DNA of 64,000 bases from Pararhizobium antarcticum (GTDB lineage Bacteria > Pseudomonadota > Alphaproteobacteria > Rhizobiales > Rhizobiaceae), in assembly GCF_001885585.1 (NCBI RefSeq), contig NZ_LSRP01000035.1:59854-123853 (forward strand), in the 5' to 3' direction. Positions 41,151-50,266 of this stretch are shown here, one piece after another (the first letter of the stretch is position 1; each line of letters opens with the position of its first letter). Below the pieces are notes generated by a model. It saw only the letters and a program-made list of their open reading frames with translations, had not been told where the DNA came from and did not search any database. The translations under genes and the position numbers were made by a program.

Positions 41151-42803
41151 ATGACTCAATTGACCCGGACTGAACAAAAACTTGGCGAACTGAACCAGCC
41201 CAAACCCTGGTCCGGCATCAATGCCTATCGATCCGACCCTTTGGTGGTCGACGTGACGTCGTCGATGCCACGGTCGTTGCGGGACGAATTCGAGACCATC
41301 GGCCGCTACGTGACCTCGCCGGAAGCGCAGGATCTGGCGCGCATGGCCAATCAGGGCGTGCCGCATTTGCGCACGCACGGCCCGCGCGGCGAACGGCTGG
41401 ATGTCGTCGATTTCCACCCGGCCTGGCATGCGCTGATGCGCCGGTCGATGGCATCGGGTCTGCATGCCTCGGCCTGGGAAAACCTGAAGGACGAACAGGG
41501 CCGATCGCACAAGGCGCGTGCCGTGCGCTTCTTCCTGACCGCCCAGCTTGAGTGCGGCCATCTCTGCCCGCTGACCATGACCAGCGCATCGGTTGCGGCG
41601 ATTACCGCTTCACCCGTCGTCCAGAAGGAATGGGCGCCAAAAATCCTGTCGCGGAAATATGATTCGGCAAACAAGCCCTGGATGCAGAAATCCGCCGTCA
41701 CCATCGGCATGGGCATGACCGAAAAGCAGGGCGGCACCGATGTGCGTGCCAATACATCGACGGCCGAGCGGGTGGGCGAGGGGATCTACCGCCTCAACGG
41801 CCATAAATGGTTCATGTCCGCGCCGATGAGCGACGCCTTCGTCATGCTGGCCCAGACCCGCGACGGTCTTGGCTGTTTTCTGGTGCCGCGTCTGCTTGAG
41901 GACGGTGCCGCCAACGGACTGAAGTTCCAGCGTCTGAAGGACAAGCTTGGCAATCGATCGAATGCCTCTGCCGAAGTCGAATTCGCCGATACGTTCGGCT
42001 TCCTGCTGGGCACGCCGGACGGAGGAACGCGCACGATTCTCGACATGGTCACTCTGACCCGGCTCGATTGCGCGCTGGCCTCGTCCGGCATGATGCGCGC
42101 CTCGCTGGCCGAAGCGGTGCACCATACGCGCGGTCGCAGGGTCTCGGGCAGGCCGCTGGTTGACCAGCCGATGATGACGCGGGTTCTCGCCGACATGGCG
42201 CTGGATGTCGCCGCCGCCAGCGCGCTGTCGCTTCGGGTCGCGGAGGCCTTCGACAGGGCGCGCGACAGTTCGGAAGATGCGGCCTATGCCAGGATCATGA
42301 CGCCGGTGGCGAAATACTGGACCTGCAAGATTGCCCCCGGCCTGATCTATGAGGCCATGGAGTGCCTTGGCGGCAATGGTTATGTCGAGGAACGGCCGAT
42401 CGCCCGCCACTACCGCGAAGCGCCGGTCAATGCCATCTGGGAAGGCTCCGGCAATGTCATGGCGCTGGATGTGCTGCGCGTTCTTCAGCGCGGCAAGGAC
42501 CTGTTCGAACTGCTGTTCCAGGTGATCAGCCGCGATCTCGGTCCGGCAGCCAAGAAGACCGTCGATGTGCTTAGGGCGGCCATGTCGCTTTGCGAGCGTG
42601 ACGAGGGGGCGGCGCGCATGCTGATCGAACAGCTGGCGCTGGCCGCCGCCGCCGCAGAGCTCTACCGTCTTGGGGCCGGCAGGATTGCCGATGCCTTCCT
42701 CGAATCGCGCCTTGCCGGCGGCTGGCGCTCGACCTACGGCATGCTCGATTCGCGTTTCGATTCGGCATACATCGTCGACCTGCTCTATCCTGCGGCGATA
42801 TAG
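41151..42803 (+). CDS. AidB-like acyl-CoA dehydrogenase family protein
   Basis: The 550-residue flavoprotein resembles AidB, a DNA-alkylation-response relative of acyl-CoA dehydrogenases. It has the family segments MGMTEKQGGTDVRANTSTA (about residues 186-204), NGHKWFMSAPMSDAFVMLAQ, RLDCALASSGMMRASLAEAV and EAMECLGGNGYVEERPIARH, where AidB-type proteins carry their FAD/acyl pocket. It starts 199 bases from the pyrB start, divergently. Whether it protects DNA or oxidises an acyl-CoA is not decided by sequence. Its 3' end overlaps the AEC transporter gene by 19 bases. Confidence 0.88.
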   Translation: MTQLTRTEQKLGELNQPKPWSGINAYRSDPLVVDVTSSMPRSLRDEFETIGRYVTSPEAQDLARMANQGVPHLRTHGPRGERLDVVDFHPAWHALMRRSMASGLHASAWENLKDEQGRSHKARAVRFFLTAQLECGHLCPLTMTSASVAAITASPVVQKEWAPKILSRKYDSANKPWMQKSAVTIGMGMTEKQGGTDVRANTSTAERVGEGIYRLNGHKWFMSAPMSDAFVMLAQTRDGLGCFLVPRLLEDGAANGLKFQRLKDKLGNRSNASAEVEFADTFGFLLGTPDGGTRTILDMVTLTRLDCALASSGMMRASLAEAVHHTRGRRVSGRPLVDQPMMTRVLADMALDVAAASALSLRVAEAFDRARDSSEDAAYARIMTPVAKYWTCKIAPGLIYEAMECLGGNGYVEERPIARHYREAPVNAIWEGSGNVMALDVLRVLQRGKDLFELLFQVISRDLGPAAKKTVDVLRAAMSLCERDEGAARMLIEQLALAAAAAELYRLGAGRIADAFLESRLAGGWRSTYGMLDSRFDSAYIVDLLYPAAI

Positions 42804-43720
42804 GCGGTGACGGTCAGGACCAGAGGGATGGTGAAGAAGGACAGAACCGTCTGCACGGTTGCAACGGCGGCATAAAGCGGCGCGTCGCCCCCCATCTGCT
42901 TGGCGAGCAGATAGCCATTCATGGCGGTCGGGACGCTCGCACCGAGCGCGATCACCAGAAGCGCTTCCCCCCGGATCCCGAGCAGGTAGCTCGCACCGAC
43001 CATGAAAACCGGCATCAGGATCAGCTTCAGGAAGACCGCAAACAGGGTGATCAGGCGGGGCTTCAGGGCATCCGACACCTTGAGCCCGGCACCGACCATG
43101 ACAAGGCCGAGGCTGAGCGAGGCATTGCCCAGCATCTCGATCGCGCCCAGCACCGGGGCGTAGACGCGGATGCCGAAGAGATTAAGCAGGATGCCGAGCG
43201 CCGAGGCGACGATCAGCGGGTTGGTCGCGATCTTGAAGGCGAAGAATTTGAAGCCGCGCGATCCGCCGCCGAACCAGACCAGCACGCCGACATTGTAGAG
43301 ATTGATGGGGATGATCACCAGCGTCATCACCAGCGCCGTCAGGCTGAGCCCGATCGGTCCGTAGAGCTTCTGGGCAATCGCCAGTGCCATGAAGCCGTTC
43401 CAGCGTGTCGCCGTCTGGAAAACGGAGGTGAAGGCGGGCGCGGAGACATTCCTGGCCCGCAGCAGCGGCCAAAGCGCCAGCAGGCAGGCGCACATCAATG
43501 TGATGCTGCCGATCGTGGCGATCGCCGTCGCATCCGCCCTCATGCCGGAAAAATCCCCCGTTGCCAGCGTCGAGAACAGAAGCGCGGGAAACAGGATGAA
43601 ATAGCCGAGTTGCTCCAGGCCTTCCCAAAGCGTGCGATCGATCAGCGGTGATCGCTTCAGCCAGACGCCCAGGAGGACGAGCAGGAAGATCGGCAGGATG
43701 CTTTCGAAGATAATGGTCAT
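42785..43720 (-). CDS. AEC family transporter
   Basis: The 311-residue product is an inner-membrane protein of the auxin efflux carrier family, with about ten helices in two halves. The start FESILPIFLLVLLGVWLKR and the C-terminal ASVPTAMNGYLLAKQMGGD are typical of the family. Bacterial members move organic acids such as malate; substrate here is unknown. The start at 43720 lacks a clear ribosome site but matches the family N-terminus. It converges with and overlaps the AidB-like gene by 19 bases. Confidence 0.87.
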   Translation of the reverse strand: MTIIFESILPIFLLVLLGVWLKRSPLIDRTLWEGLEQLGYFILFPALLFSTLATGDFSGMRADATAIATIGSITLMCACLLALWPLLRARNVSAPAFTSVFQTATRWNGFMALAIAQKLYGPIGLSLTALVMTLVIIPINLYNVGVLVWFGGGSRGFKFFAFKIATNPLIVASALGILLNLFGIRVYAPVLGAIEMLGNASLSLGLVMVGAGLKVSDALKPRLITLFAVFLKLILMPVFMVGASYLLGIRGEALLVIALGASVPTAMNGYLLAKQMGGDAPLYAAVATVQTVLSFFTIPLVLTVTAYIAAG

Positions 43721-43894
43721 GGGGGACTCGGGGAGGCGGGACGGCCACCGATAGCGGCTCACAGCGGTTGCGGCAACCCTTGGCCGGCCTGTGCAAATTA
43801 ACCTTAACAAATGGTTTACGTTGCACCGTGAGGGTTAACGGGCAAAATGGGACGGTAAAGAAAAGTTTAACGCCATGCGGAACGGAGCGGTTCG

Positions 43895-44050
43895 GTGAGA
43901 ACTGGCTTGATAATGATCATGATGATGTTTTTTGCAGGGCTGCCGCTCGATATCGAGATGCCGGCGGTGGTTCTGGTCGGCGCTATGGCGCTCGACTGGG
44001 CAGCCTTCCGTCTGATCGGCCGCCTGTCGCAAGAGAGGAAAGCCGCATGA
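43895..44050 (+). CDS. 51-residue membrane peptide
   Basis: A GTG start at 43895, seven bases after GGAG (43884-43887), opens a 51-residue frame. It begins MRTGLIMIMMMFFAGLPLD with one helix, continues with a second hydrophobic segment (PAVVLVGAMALDWAAF) and ends in a basic tail. The stop overlaps the next ATG in ATGA, so it is probably translated together with the DUF6105 gene. I know no family or function for it. Confidence 0.6.
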   Translation: MRTGLIMIMMMFFAGLPLDIEMPAVVLVGAMALDWAAFRLIGRLSQERKAA

Positions 44051-44391
44051 AATGGTTTCTGATCCTGTGGGCTTGCCCGGTGATCCTTCTGACAGGCTGG
44101 TACGGGCTTTCCTATTACGACATGAGCTTCGGCATCTTCATGCTGACACGCCAGGCACATGATCTGGTGTTTGCGGTCTATGGCAATGTGCTTGGCATTC
44201 CGCCGGAAACCATTCCGCCGCTGGTGGCCCGCGCCATCGCCTTCGACAGTCTCATCGTCTTTGCGATCATCGCCTATCGCAAACGGCGCGCCATCGCCGC
44301 ATGGTATCGCCAGCGCTTTCCGGCCGTTCAGTCGGCCGCTGCAGGCGGGACGGCATTCGCCAAGGACAGCAGCCTGTCCAGCGCGCCCTGA
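44047..44391 (+). CDS. DUF6105-like membrane protein
   Basis: The 114-residue product starts [20 protein letters not shown], a hydrophobic helix, followed by [20 protein letters not shown], a [20 protein letters not shown] segment with a second helix, and a basic C-terminus. It resembles the rhizobial DUF6105 family as I remember it; function unknown. Translation is probably coupled to the 51-residue gene upstream through the ATGA overlap. Its last 64 bases overlap ruvX on the other strand. Confidence 0.75.
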   Translation: MKWFLILWACPVILLTGWYGLSYYDMSFGIFMLTRQAHDLVFAVYGNVLGIPPETIPPLVARAIAFDSLIVFAIIAYRKRRAIAAWYRQRFPAVQSAAAGGTAFAKDSSLSSAP

Positions 44392-44822
44392 AGAATGAAG
44401 GAGGCGGCGGCCGAATCGATCCGGTCGGCCCGCTTCTTGCGCGACACGTCCATCTCGATCAGCACCCGTTCGGCCGCGACCGTCGACAGACGCTCGTCCC
44501 AGTAGACGAAGGGCAGGGCGGTCTTTTGCTCCATATTGCGGACGAAGGCGCGGGTTGCCTGCGCGCGCGGGCCCTCGCTGCCGTCCATATTGATCGGCAG
44601 GCCGATGACGAAGGCCAGGATCTTTTCCTTTTCCGCCATGGCGACCAGCGCCTGGGCATCAAGACCGAACTTCACCCGGCGGATGACCTCGCGCGGCGTC
44701 GCGAACCGGCGGCCGAGATCCGAGACTGAAATGCCGATCGTCTTGGTGCCGAGATCGAGCCCGGCGATCGCCTGTCCGCGCTGAAGCGTCGCGGCGAGTT
44801 CTTCGATGGAGACAACAGCCAT
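44328..44822 (-). CDS. ruvX: Holliday junction resolvase-like protein RuvX (YqgF)
   Basis: The 164-residue protein has the RNase H-like YqgF fold, with [20 protein letters not shown] (catalytic Asp about residue 22), [20 protein letters not shown] (about 88-107) and [15 protein letters not shown] (about 122-136). Family members process 16S rRNA ends or resolve junctions. MAVVSIEEL at 44822 is the family start; the ribosome site is weak. Its 3' end overlaps the DUF6105-like gene by 64 bases. Confidence 0.9.
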   Translation of the reverse strand: MAVVSIEELAATLQRGQAIAGLDLGTKTIGISVSDLGRRFATPREVIRRVKFGLDAQALVAMAEKEKILAFVIGLPINMDGSEGPRAQATRAFVRNMEQKTALPFVYWDERLSTVAAERVLIEMDVSRKKRADRIDSAAASFILQGALDRLLSLANAVPPAAAD

Positions 44823-44919
44823 GTGATTTGCCGATTCGATCTTTTTTTGTTGTGTTGGCCTTCCATATGCTGCCCCAGCGGATAAAGCATCCCGCACCGT
44901 CAACATCAGGAGCAATTCC

Positions 44920-45624
44920 ATGAAAATCCAATGGCTCGGCCACTCCGCCTTTCACATCGAAACGGCGAAGGCCAAGATCCTGATCGATCCGTTCTTCACC
45001 GGCAATCCGTCCTTTCGCGAGGAAGGCCGCAAGGATGCCGCGGCCGGCCTGACCCACATTCTCCTGACACACGGGCATGGCGACCATGTCGGCGACACGA
45101 TCGCGCTTGCCAGGGAAACCGGGGCGACCGTTGTCGCCAATGCGGATCTGGCCGCATGGCTCGGGTCGAAGGGGGTGAGCGCGCTTGAGATGGGCAATAC
45201 AGGCGGCACGATTCACCTCGATGGCTTTTCCACGACCTTCGTCAATGCCTTGCACTCGTCCGCGCAGATCACGGAAGACGGCGTCTCGCATGCGCTCGGC
45301 AGCGCCAATGGCCTGGTTTTGCATTTCGACGACGAGCCGACCCTGTACCACATGGGCGATACCGACATTTTCTCCGACATGGCGCTGATCCAGGAACTGC
45401 ACCAGCCGGAAATCGGCCTTGTTCCGATCGGTGACCGGTTCACCATGGGCGGTGCCGTGGCGGCGCTCGCCTGCCAGCGCTATTTCAAGTTCGGTACGGT
45501 CTTGCCCTGCCATTACGGCTCGTTCGGCATCATCGACCAGACGCCGGACCTGTTCATTGCCGGCATGGATGGCGCCAAGACCAAGGTCGAAGCGCCCGCC
45601 GTTGCCGCTCTCCTCACGCTCTGA
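44920..45624 (+). CDS. UPF0173 metal-dependent hydrolase
   Basis: The 234-residue protein is a small metallo-beta-lactamase fold hydrolase. It has [20 protein letters not shown] at the start, the metal motif [13 protein letters not shown] (about residues 49-61), a third ligand region in [14 protein letters not shown] and [14 protein letters not shown] near the end. These are the marks of UPF0173. The physiological substrate is unknown. AGGAG lies eight bases before the ATG. It is 97 bases from the divergent ruvX start and followed by a structured region and gatC. Confidence 0.9.
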   Translation: MKIQWLGHSAFHIETAKAKILIDPFFTGNPSFREEGRKDAAAGLTHILLTHGHGDHVGDTIALARETGATVVANADLAAWLGSKGVSALEMGNTGGTIHLDGFSTTFVNALHSSAQITEDGVSHALGSANGLVLHFDDEPTLYHMGDTDIFSDMALIQELHQPEIGLVPIGDRFTMGGAVAALACQRYFKFGTVLPCHYGSFGIIDQTPDLFIAGMDGAKTKVEAPAVAALLTL

Positions 45625-45639
45625 GGCCAGCAAACGACA

Positions 45640-45683
45640 TTCCCCCGTTGCGTGGCCGCGTTCCGGCCATTATAGCGGGGGAA
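45640..45683 (+). other. Nested hairpin upstream of gatC
   Basis: TTCCCCCG (45640-45647) pairs with CGGGGGAA (45676-45683), and inside it TGGCCG (45653-45658) pairs with CGGCCA (45664-45669) around a 5-base loop. The structure lies 15 bases after the UPF0173 stop and 23 bases before the gatC ATG. A weak T-run (AAAGTTTTAAAG) follows, so it may be a terminator of the upstream gene or a leader fold for gatC. Confidence 0.5.
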
Positions 45684-45706
45684 AGTTTTAAAGACCGGAG
45701 ACGACC

Positions 45707-45994
45707 ATGTCCGTAGATCTCGCCACCGTGAAGCGCGTCGCGCGCCTTGCCCGCATCGCCGTGTCCGAAGAAGAGGCACAGCGCATGACCGGCGAACTCA
45801 ACGGCATTCTCGGGTTCGTCGAGCAATTGTCCGAGGTCGATGTAACAGGCGTCGAACCGATGACCTCGGTGACGCCCATGGCCATGAAGAAGCGTGTCGA
45901 TGCGGTAACCGACGGCAACAAGGCCGATGATATCGTGGCCAATGCGCCGAATTCGGAACGCAATTTCTTCCTTGTCCCGAAAGTCGTCGAATAA
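45707..45994 (+). CDS. gatC: Asp-tRNA(Asn)/Glu-tRNA(Gln) amidotransferase subunit C
   Basis: GatC is the small scaffold of the GatCAB complex that converts misacylated Glu-tRNA(Gln) and Asp-tRNA(Asn) to the correct forms. The 95-residue protein shows [20 protein letters not shown] at the start and [11 protein letters not shown], then [12 protein letters not shown] at the end, all typical. CGGAG precedes the ATG by six bases. gatA follows after 75 bases; gatB is 4.3 kb further on. Confidence 0.95.
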   Translation: MSVDLATVKRVARLARIAVSEEEAQRMTGELNGILGFVEQLSEVDVTGVEPMTSVTPMAMKKRVDAVTDGNKADDIVANAPNSERNFFLVPKVVE

Positions 45995-46069
45995 GCGGCT
46001 GCCGAACACCTGCCGCGTCCGTTGCCACCGTAGTGCCGTTACCACCGAATTTGAAAGCCGCTTTCCGTC

Positions 46070-47551
46070 ATGACCGACCTCACACGCCTGACCATTGCCG
46101 AAGCCCGCAGCAAGCTCACAGCCAAGGAGATCACGGCCGTCGAACTGACGCAGGCCTATCTCGGTGCGATCGATGCTGCAAACGGCGCGTTGAATGCCTA
46201 TGTCGCGGTGACGCCTGAGAAGGCGCTGGCAATGGCCAAGGCCTCGGACGAGCGCATTGCCGGCGGCAAGGCAGGCACGCTCGAAGGCATTCCGCTGGGC
46301 ATCAAGGACCTTTTCTGCACCGAGGGCGTACACACGCAGGCAGCCAGCCATATTCTCGATGGTTTCAAACCGCAGTATGAATCGACCGTCACCCAGAACC
46401 TTTGGAATGACGGTGCCGTCATGCTCGGCAAGCTCAACATGGACGAGTTTGCCATGGGCTCGTCGAATGAAAGTTCCTATTACGGCCCGGTGAAAAACCC
46501 CTGGCGCGCCACTGGCTCGACCATGGACCTGGTGCCCGGCGGCTCGTCTGGCGGCTCGGCCGCAGCCGTTGCTGCCTTCCTCTGCGCCGGCGCCACGGCA
46601 ACCGACACCGGCGGCTCGATCCGCCAGCCGGCGGCCTTTACCGGAACCGTCGGCATCAAGCCGACCTATGGCCGCTGCTCGCGCTGGGGCATCGTCGCCT
46701 TTGCCTCCTCTCTCGATCAGGCAGGCCCGATCGCCCGCGACGTCCGCGATGCGGCGATCATGCTGAAGTCGATGGCATCAGTCGATGCCAAGGATACGAC
46801 CTCGGTCGATCTGCCGGTGCCGGACTATGAAAAATCGCTCGGACAGTCGCTGAAGGGCATGAAGATCGGCATTCCCAAGGAATACCGCGTCGACGGCATG
46901 CCAGGCGAAATCGAAACCCTGTGGCAACAGGGCATCGCCTGGCTGAAGGACGCCGGCGCCGAAATCGTCGATATCAGCCTGCCGCACACGAAATATGCGC
47001 TGCCGGCCTATTACATCGTTGCGCCCGCCGAAGCCTCGTCCAACCTTGCCCGCTATGACGGCGTTCGCTACGGCCTGCGCGTCGACGGCAAGGACATTGC
47101 CGACATGTACGAAAAGACCCGTGCGGCTGGCTTCGGCACCGAGGTCAAGCGCCGCATCATGATCGGTACCTATGTGCTGTCGGCCGGCTATTACGACGCC
47201 TACTACCTGCAGGCCCAGAAGGTGCGCACGCTGATCAAGCGCGATTTCGAGCAGGCCTTCCACGCCGGCGTCGATGCCATCCTGACACCGGCCACGCCAT
47301 CCTCCGCCTTCGGTATCGCCGATGCGGAACTGGCCGCCGATCCGGTGAAGATGTACCTCAACGACATTTTCACGGTCACGGTCAACATGGCCGGCCTGCC
47401 GGGCCTGTCCGTTCCCGCCGGCCTCGACGCCAAGGGCCTGCCGCTCGGTCTGCAGCTGATCGGCAAACCGTTCGAGGAAGAGACGTTGTTCAAGACCGCG
47501 CATGTCATCGAGCAGGCGGCCGGCCGTTTTGCGCCCGCCAGGTGGTGGTAA
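46070..47551 (+). CDS. gatA: Asp-tRNA(Asn)/Glu-tRNA(Gln) amidotransferase subunit A
   Basis: GatA is the amidase subunit that releases ammonia from glutamine for the GatCAB reaction. The 493-residue protein has the amidase-signature triad: lysine in [13 protein letters not shown] (about residue 79), the first serine in [17 protein letters not shown] (about 159) and the nucleophile serine in [13 protein letters not shown] (about 183). The ATG at 46070 matches the family N-terminus; the ribosome site is weak. A GNAT acetyltransferase gene follows after 62 bases. Confidence 0.97.
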   Translation: MTDLTRLTIAEARSKLTAKEITAVELTQAYLGAIDAANGALNAYVAVTPEKALAMAKASDERIAGGKAGTLEGIPLGIKDLFCTEGVHTQAASHILDGFKPQYESTVTQNLWNDGAVMLGKLNMDEFAMGSSNESSYYGPVKNPWRATGSTMDLVPGGSSGGSAAAVAAFLCAGATATDTGGSIRQPAAFTGTVGIKPTYGRCSRWGIVAFASSLDQAGPIARDVRDAAIMLKSMASVDAKDTTSVDLPVPDYEKSLGQSLKGMKIGIPKEYRVDGMPGEIETLWQQGIAWLKDAGAEIVDISLPHTKYALPAYYIVAPAEASSNLARYDGVRYGLRVDGKDIADMYEKTRAAGFGTEVKRRIMIGTYVLSAGYYDAYYLQAQKVRTLIKRDFEQAFHAGVDAILTPATPSSAFGIADAELAADPVKMYLNDIFTVTVNMAGLPGLSVPAGLDAKGLPLGLQLIGKPFEEETLFKTAHVIEQAAGRFAPARWW

Positions 47552-47613
47552 ACGCAGCACCGCTGGTCAACAGGTGATTCTGGTGCTTAACTGCAGCGGA
47601 AAGGGTTCGCTGC

Positions 47614-48129
47614 ATGATTTTTGTCCGCACTGCGCGTGAAGTCGAAGTGCAGCTGTTAAGCGCCATCGGCCTGCGTGCATGGGAGCAGGCGGTCTTCGGT
47701 TTGGCCGATGTGGAACGCATGCGTCGCGTTGCCGAACTGGCGTTTCTCTCCTTCCTGCGAAGCCATTGGGCGGTGACCAGCGTGATCGAGAGTGGTGGAA
47801 CACCCGTCGGCTGGGGCGCATGCGAGGACCAGGATGGGGCGATCTCCGACCTGTGGATCGATCCCGTCGTTCAGGGCGCCGGCATGGGTTCACGCCTGCT
47901 TTTGCATGTCGAGGCGGAGATCGTGCGGGCCGGCTTTGACGACGCCACGACCAAGACCCACGCGCAGAATGCCCGCGCGATCGGCTTCTTCAGAAAACAT
48001 GGCTATTCGGTCAACTGGCTGTCGACGACCTATTCGGCCAAGCTCGACCGCGATGTGGAATCGATCGGGCTGACGAAACGGCTGGTGGCCGACGAACCGC
48101 CGGGTTACGGCCCCGGCATGGGTGTTTGA
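47614..48129 (+). CDS. GNAT family acetyltransferase (after gatA)
   Basis: The 171-residue protein is a GCN5-related N-acetyltransferase. It contains a WAVTSVIESGGTPVGWGACE strand region, LWIDPVVQGAGMGSRLLLHV with the acetyl-CoA pyrophosphate loop (QGAGMG, about residues 90-95) and KTHAQNARAIGFFRKHGYSV near 111-130. The target is unknown. It starts MIFVRTA, very like the GNAT after gatB (MFFVRTA). It lies 62 bases after gatA on the same strand. Confidence 0.85.
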   Translation: MIFVRTAREVEVQLLSAIGLRAWEQAVFGLADVERMRRVAELAFLSFLRSHWAVTSVIESGGTPVGWGACEDQDGAISDLWIDPVVQGAGMGSRLLLHVEAEIVRAGFDDATTKTHAQNARAIGFFRKHGYSVNWLSTTYSAKLDRDVESIGLTKRLVADEPPGYGPGMGV

Positions 48130-48303
48130 TGCGCGGCCGGTTTTGTCTGCTGTCGGTTTTCTGTTTCGCGCGACCATGCAAAACGCCGCGTTGCGCAACA
48201 GCGACCGGTCGAGCCGGTCTTATGTGATCCTGACCTTGAGCGGCCGGAAGACGGGGGAACACATCCTCGGACGGGCGGTGCTCTGACAGCGCCTAAGGGT
48301 TCG

Positions 48304-49212
48304 TCAGGGCTGCGGCGCTTCGAACATCAGTGACTGATGAAGCCCCAACGCTGCCACAACGCCATCGGCCGAGGAGAGCGTGATGTTACCAAAGGCGCGC
48401 GCGATGTCGCCGGCGGCATAGACGCCGGCAATGCTGGTGGCCTTTGCCGGGCTGGTGGCGATGATCCTGCCGGCCGGGCTCTCCTCCAGAGCACAACCGA
48501 GATCATGGACGATGGTGCCGCGGATCTGCAGGTCCGGGCCGACGAACAATGCCTTGACGTCGAGCGTTTTGCCGGTCTCCAGTCGAACGAATAGCCGGCC
48601 GTCCGGAGCGTCACCGACAGCATCAACCTTGCCCGCCTGCAGCGTTACGTTGCGCCTCTCAAGCAGGTTTAACGTTTCCTCCTCGGGGTCGGGCGTGCCA
48701 TTGGTGAACAGGGTGACATCGCCCCAGTCGGCGACGACAGCGGCCTGATGCGCAGACATCGGATGCGAGGCAAGGACGCCGATCGGGCCGCCGCCGATTT
48801 CATAGCCGTGGCAATAGGGGCAATGCAGGACGCTTTTGCCCCACCGCTCTTTCAACCCGGGAATCTCGGGCAAACGGTCCTCGACACCGCTGGCTAGGAG
48901 GAGCCGTCGTGCCGACAATCGGGAGCCTGAGGATAGGCGAATAGAAAAATTGTCGATTGCACCTGCCGCAGAGTCAGCCTCTCCGCTCAGCAGGGTAACG
49001 GTCGGATAGGCTGCGAGTTGGTCTCTTGCCCGTGTGAGAATTTCGCCGCCGGACAGGCCGTCCATTGCCAGCACGCCATGCGCGTGGGCGGCGAAGCGGT
49101 TGCGCGGCGTGCCGCTGTCGATGACCGTCACATGGCGCCGTGCGCGGCCGAGAATGTAGGCCGCGGAGAGACCGGCAAAGCCGCCGCCGATGATGATTGC
49201 ATCCTGGTGCAT
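48304..49212 (-). CDS. FAD-dependent thioredoxin-reductase-like oxidoreductase
   Basis: The 302-residue flavoprotein has the FAD loop AIIIGGGFAGLSAAYILGRA near residues 6-25, the redox pair CPYCHGYE (Cys 131 and 134), and the C-terminal FAD motif VYAAGDIARAFGN. The expected NADPH loop GxGxxA is replaced by GVLASHPMSAHQAA, so cofactor use is doubtful; it resembles dithiol oxidases of the thioredoxin-reductase fold. AGGA precedes the ATG by six bases. An Rrf2 regulator gene lies 83 bases upstream on the same strand and probably controls it. Confidence 0.85.
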   Translation of the reverse strand: MHQDAIIIGGGFAGLSAAYILGRARRHVTVIDSGTPRNRFAAHAHGVLAMDGLSGGEILTRARDQLAAYPTVTLLSGEADSAAGAIDNFSIRLSSGSRLSARRLLLASGVEDRLPEIPGLKERWGKSVLHCPYCHGYEIGGGPIGVLASHPMSAHQAAVVADWGDVTLFTNGTPDPEEETLNLLERRNVTLQAGKVDAVGDAPDGRLFVRLETGKTLDVKALFVGPDLQIRGTIVHDLGCALEESPAGRIIATSPAKATSIAGVYAAGDIARAFGNITLSSADGVVAALGLHQSLMFEAPQP

Positions 49213-49295
49213 GATAGGTCCTTTCAAAGCTTCGCCGATCCGATGCCGCGATGGGTCTCGGTTTGCCGGGATGGGGGGCGGGGTGGTGGTTTTGC

Positions 49296-49748
49296 TCAGC
49301 CCTTGTTTTGGTAAAGAGCGCGGTGTTCGGCAAAGCGCCGTTTGAAGTCCTGTGCAAGCATGGCAAGGGTAACCTCGCCAAGGCGCGCGATCAGCATTGC
49401 CTCGGCGTCGCGAAAGGCGTCGTCAAGCGCGTGGTTGACCGCCTGCTCGACAAGGCAGCCGGGGCTTTCGGTGGCGTTGCCCATCTGGAAAAGCATGGGC
49501 TCGCCGAGTGCCGAATAGATGTCGCGCATGGTCACGGCCTCCAACGGGCGGGCAAGCGCCCAGCCACCGCCGTGACCGCGACCGGACGTTACCAGTCCGA
49601 CATCGCGCAGGCCGGCCATCGTTCGCCTGACGACGACCGGATTTGTTTGCAGGCAGACAGCCAGTTCGTCCGAGGTCATCGGCGCGCCGCGTTCGGCCAT
49701 GTGCAGCAGCGCATGCAGCACTGCAGAAAGTCGACTGTTTCTTTTCAT
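49296..49748 (-). CDS. Rrf2 family transcriptional regulator
   Basis: The 150-residue protein has the Rrf2 winged helix: LSAVLHALLHMAERGAPMTS, then QTNPVVVRRTMAGLRDVGLV and the wing SGRGHGGGWALARPLEAVTM. The three-cysteine cluster of IscR/NsrR is absent; only Cys 32 and Cys 98 remain, which suggests thiol sensing and not an iron-sulfur cluster. It lies directly ahead of the FAD oxidoreductase gene. A short dyad, GTAA...TTAC at 49749-49765, sits right at its start and may be an operator. Confidence 0.88.
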   Translation of the reverse strand: MKRNSRLSAVLHALLHMAERGAPMTSDELAVCLQTNPVVVRRTMAGLRDVGLVTSGRGHGGGWALARPLEAVTMRDIYSALGEPMLFQMGNATESPGCLVEQAVNHALDDAFRDAEAMLIARLGEVTLAMLAQDFKRRFAEHRALYQNKG

Positions 49749-49765
49749 GTAATAATAATAGTTAC
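49749..49765. promoter_or_regulatory. Possible Rrf2 operator
   Basis: GTAATAATAATAGTTAC is an AT-rich 17-base dyad (GTAA/TTAC arms) that touches the Rrf2 start codon. AT-rich dyads of this kind are usual autoregulatory sites for Rrf2 proteins. Evidence is position and symmetry only. Confidence 0.3.
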
Positions 49766-49819
49766 GAATTCACGGAGCTGTCAAGTCGCGTTGATGCAGG
49801 CCGCGATGGGGGCGGTCGT

Positions 49820-50128
49820 TCAGGGGGCGAGGGTCGGCAGGTAGGTCAGCCACAGCGGCGCTGAAAGCCAGAGAAAAAATGCCGTGATATGGATGACGAT
49901 AATGAACCGCAGATGGCTGCGAAACGGCTCCTTTTGCGTCTTGTGCCGGAGAAGCTTTTGCGCCGCGACTGCCCCGAGGCTGCCGCCGAACAGGGCAAAC
50001 TGCAGCAGCCTGGCCTCGGAAACACGCCAATCCCAGTCACGGGCCGCTTCCTTGTCCCACCAGTAGACGCAGAAGGTGACGACGTTGAAGAGCGCGAGAA
50101 TAAGGAGAATGGCCTGGGTGTTTGTCAT
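49820..50128 (-). CDS. DUF1294 family membrane protein
   Basis: The 102-residue product has a helix at about residues 5-24 ([20 protein letters not shown]), [20 protein letters not shown] and a C-terminal helix. WDKxxA, then LxxxALxGGSxGA and basic RHKTQKEPF are the pattern of DUF1294. Function is unknown; relatives are often fused to cold-shock domains. It is divergent from gatB by 138 bases. Confidence 0.88.
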   Translation of the reverse strand: MTNTQAILLILALFNVVTFCVYWWDKEAARDWDWRVSEARLLQFALFGGSLGAVAAQKLLRHKTQKEPFRSHLRFIIVIHITAFFLWLSAPLWLTYLPTLAP

Positions 50129-50266
50129 GCGCCCACCCTGGCACGTCCGGATTGCGCAAAGCCTAACTTTGGCTCCGGAATAGGGCGCAGCGCGCGACAA
50201 CCCTTGCACCGGCTGCCCAGATGTTTTACCGAGACACAGGAAAATTCAGCAGTTCAAGAGCATCCC

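Noticed and set aside
48176..48286. A 36-codon frame between a GNAT gene and the FAD oxidoreductase
   Set aside because: No ribosome site and no motif; could be a remnant but cannot be supported.
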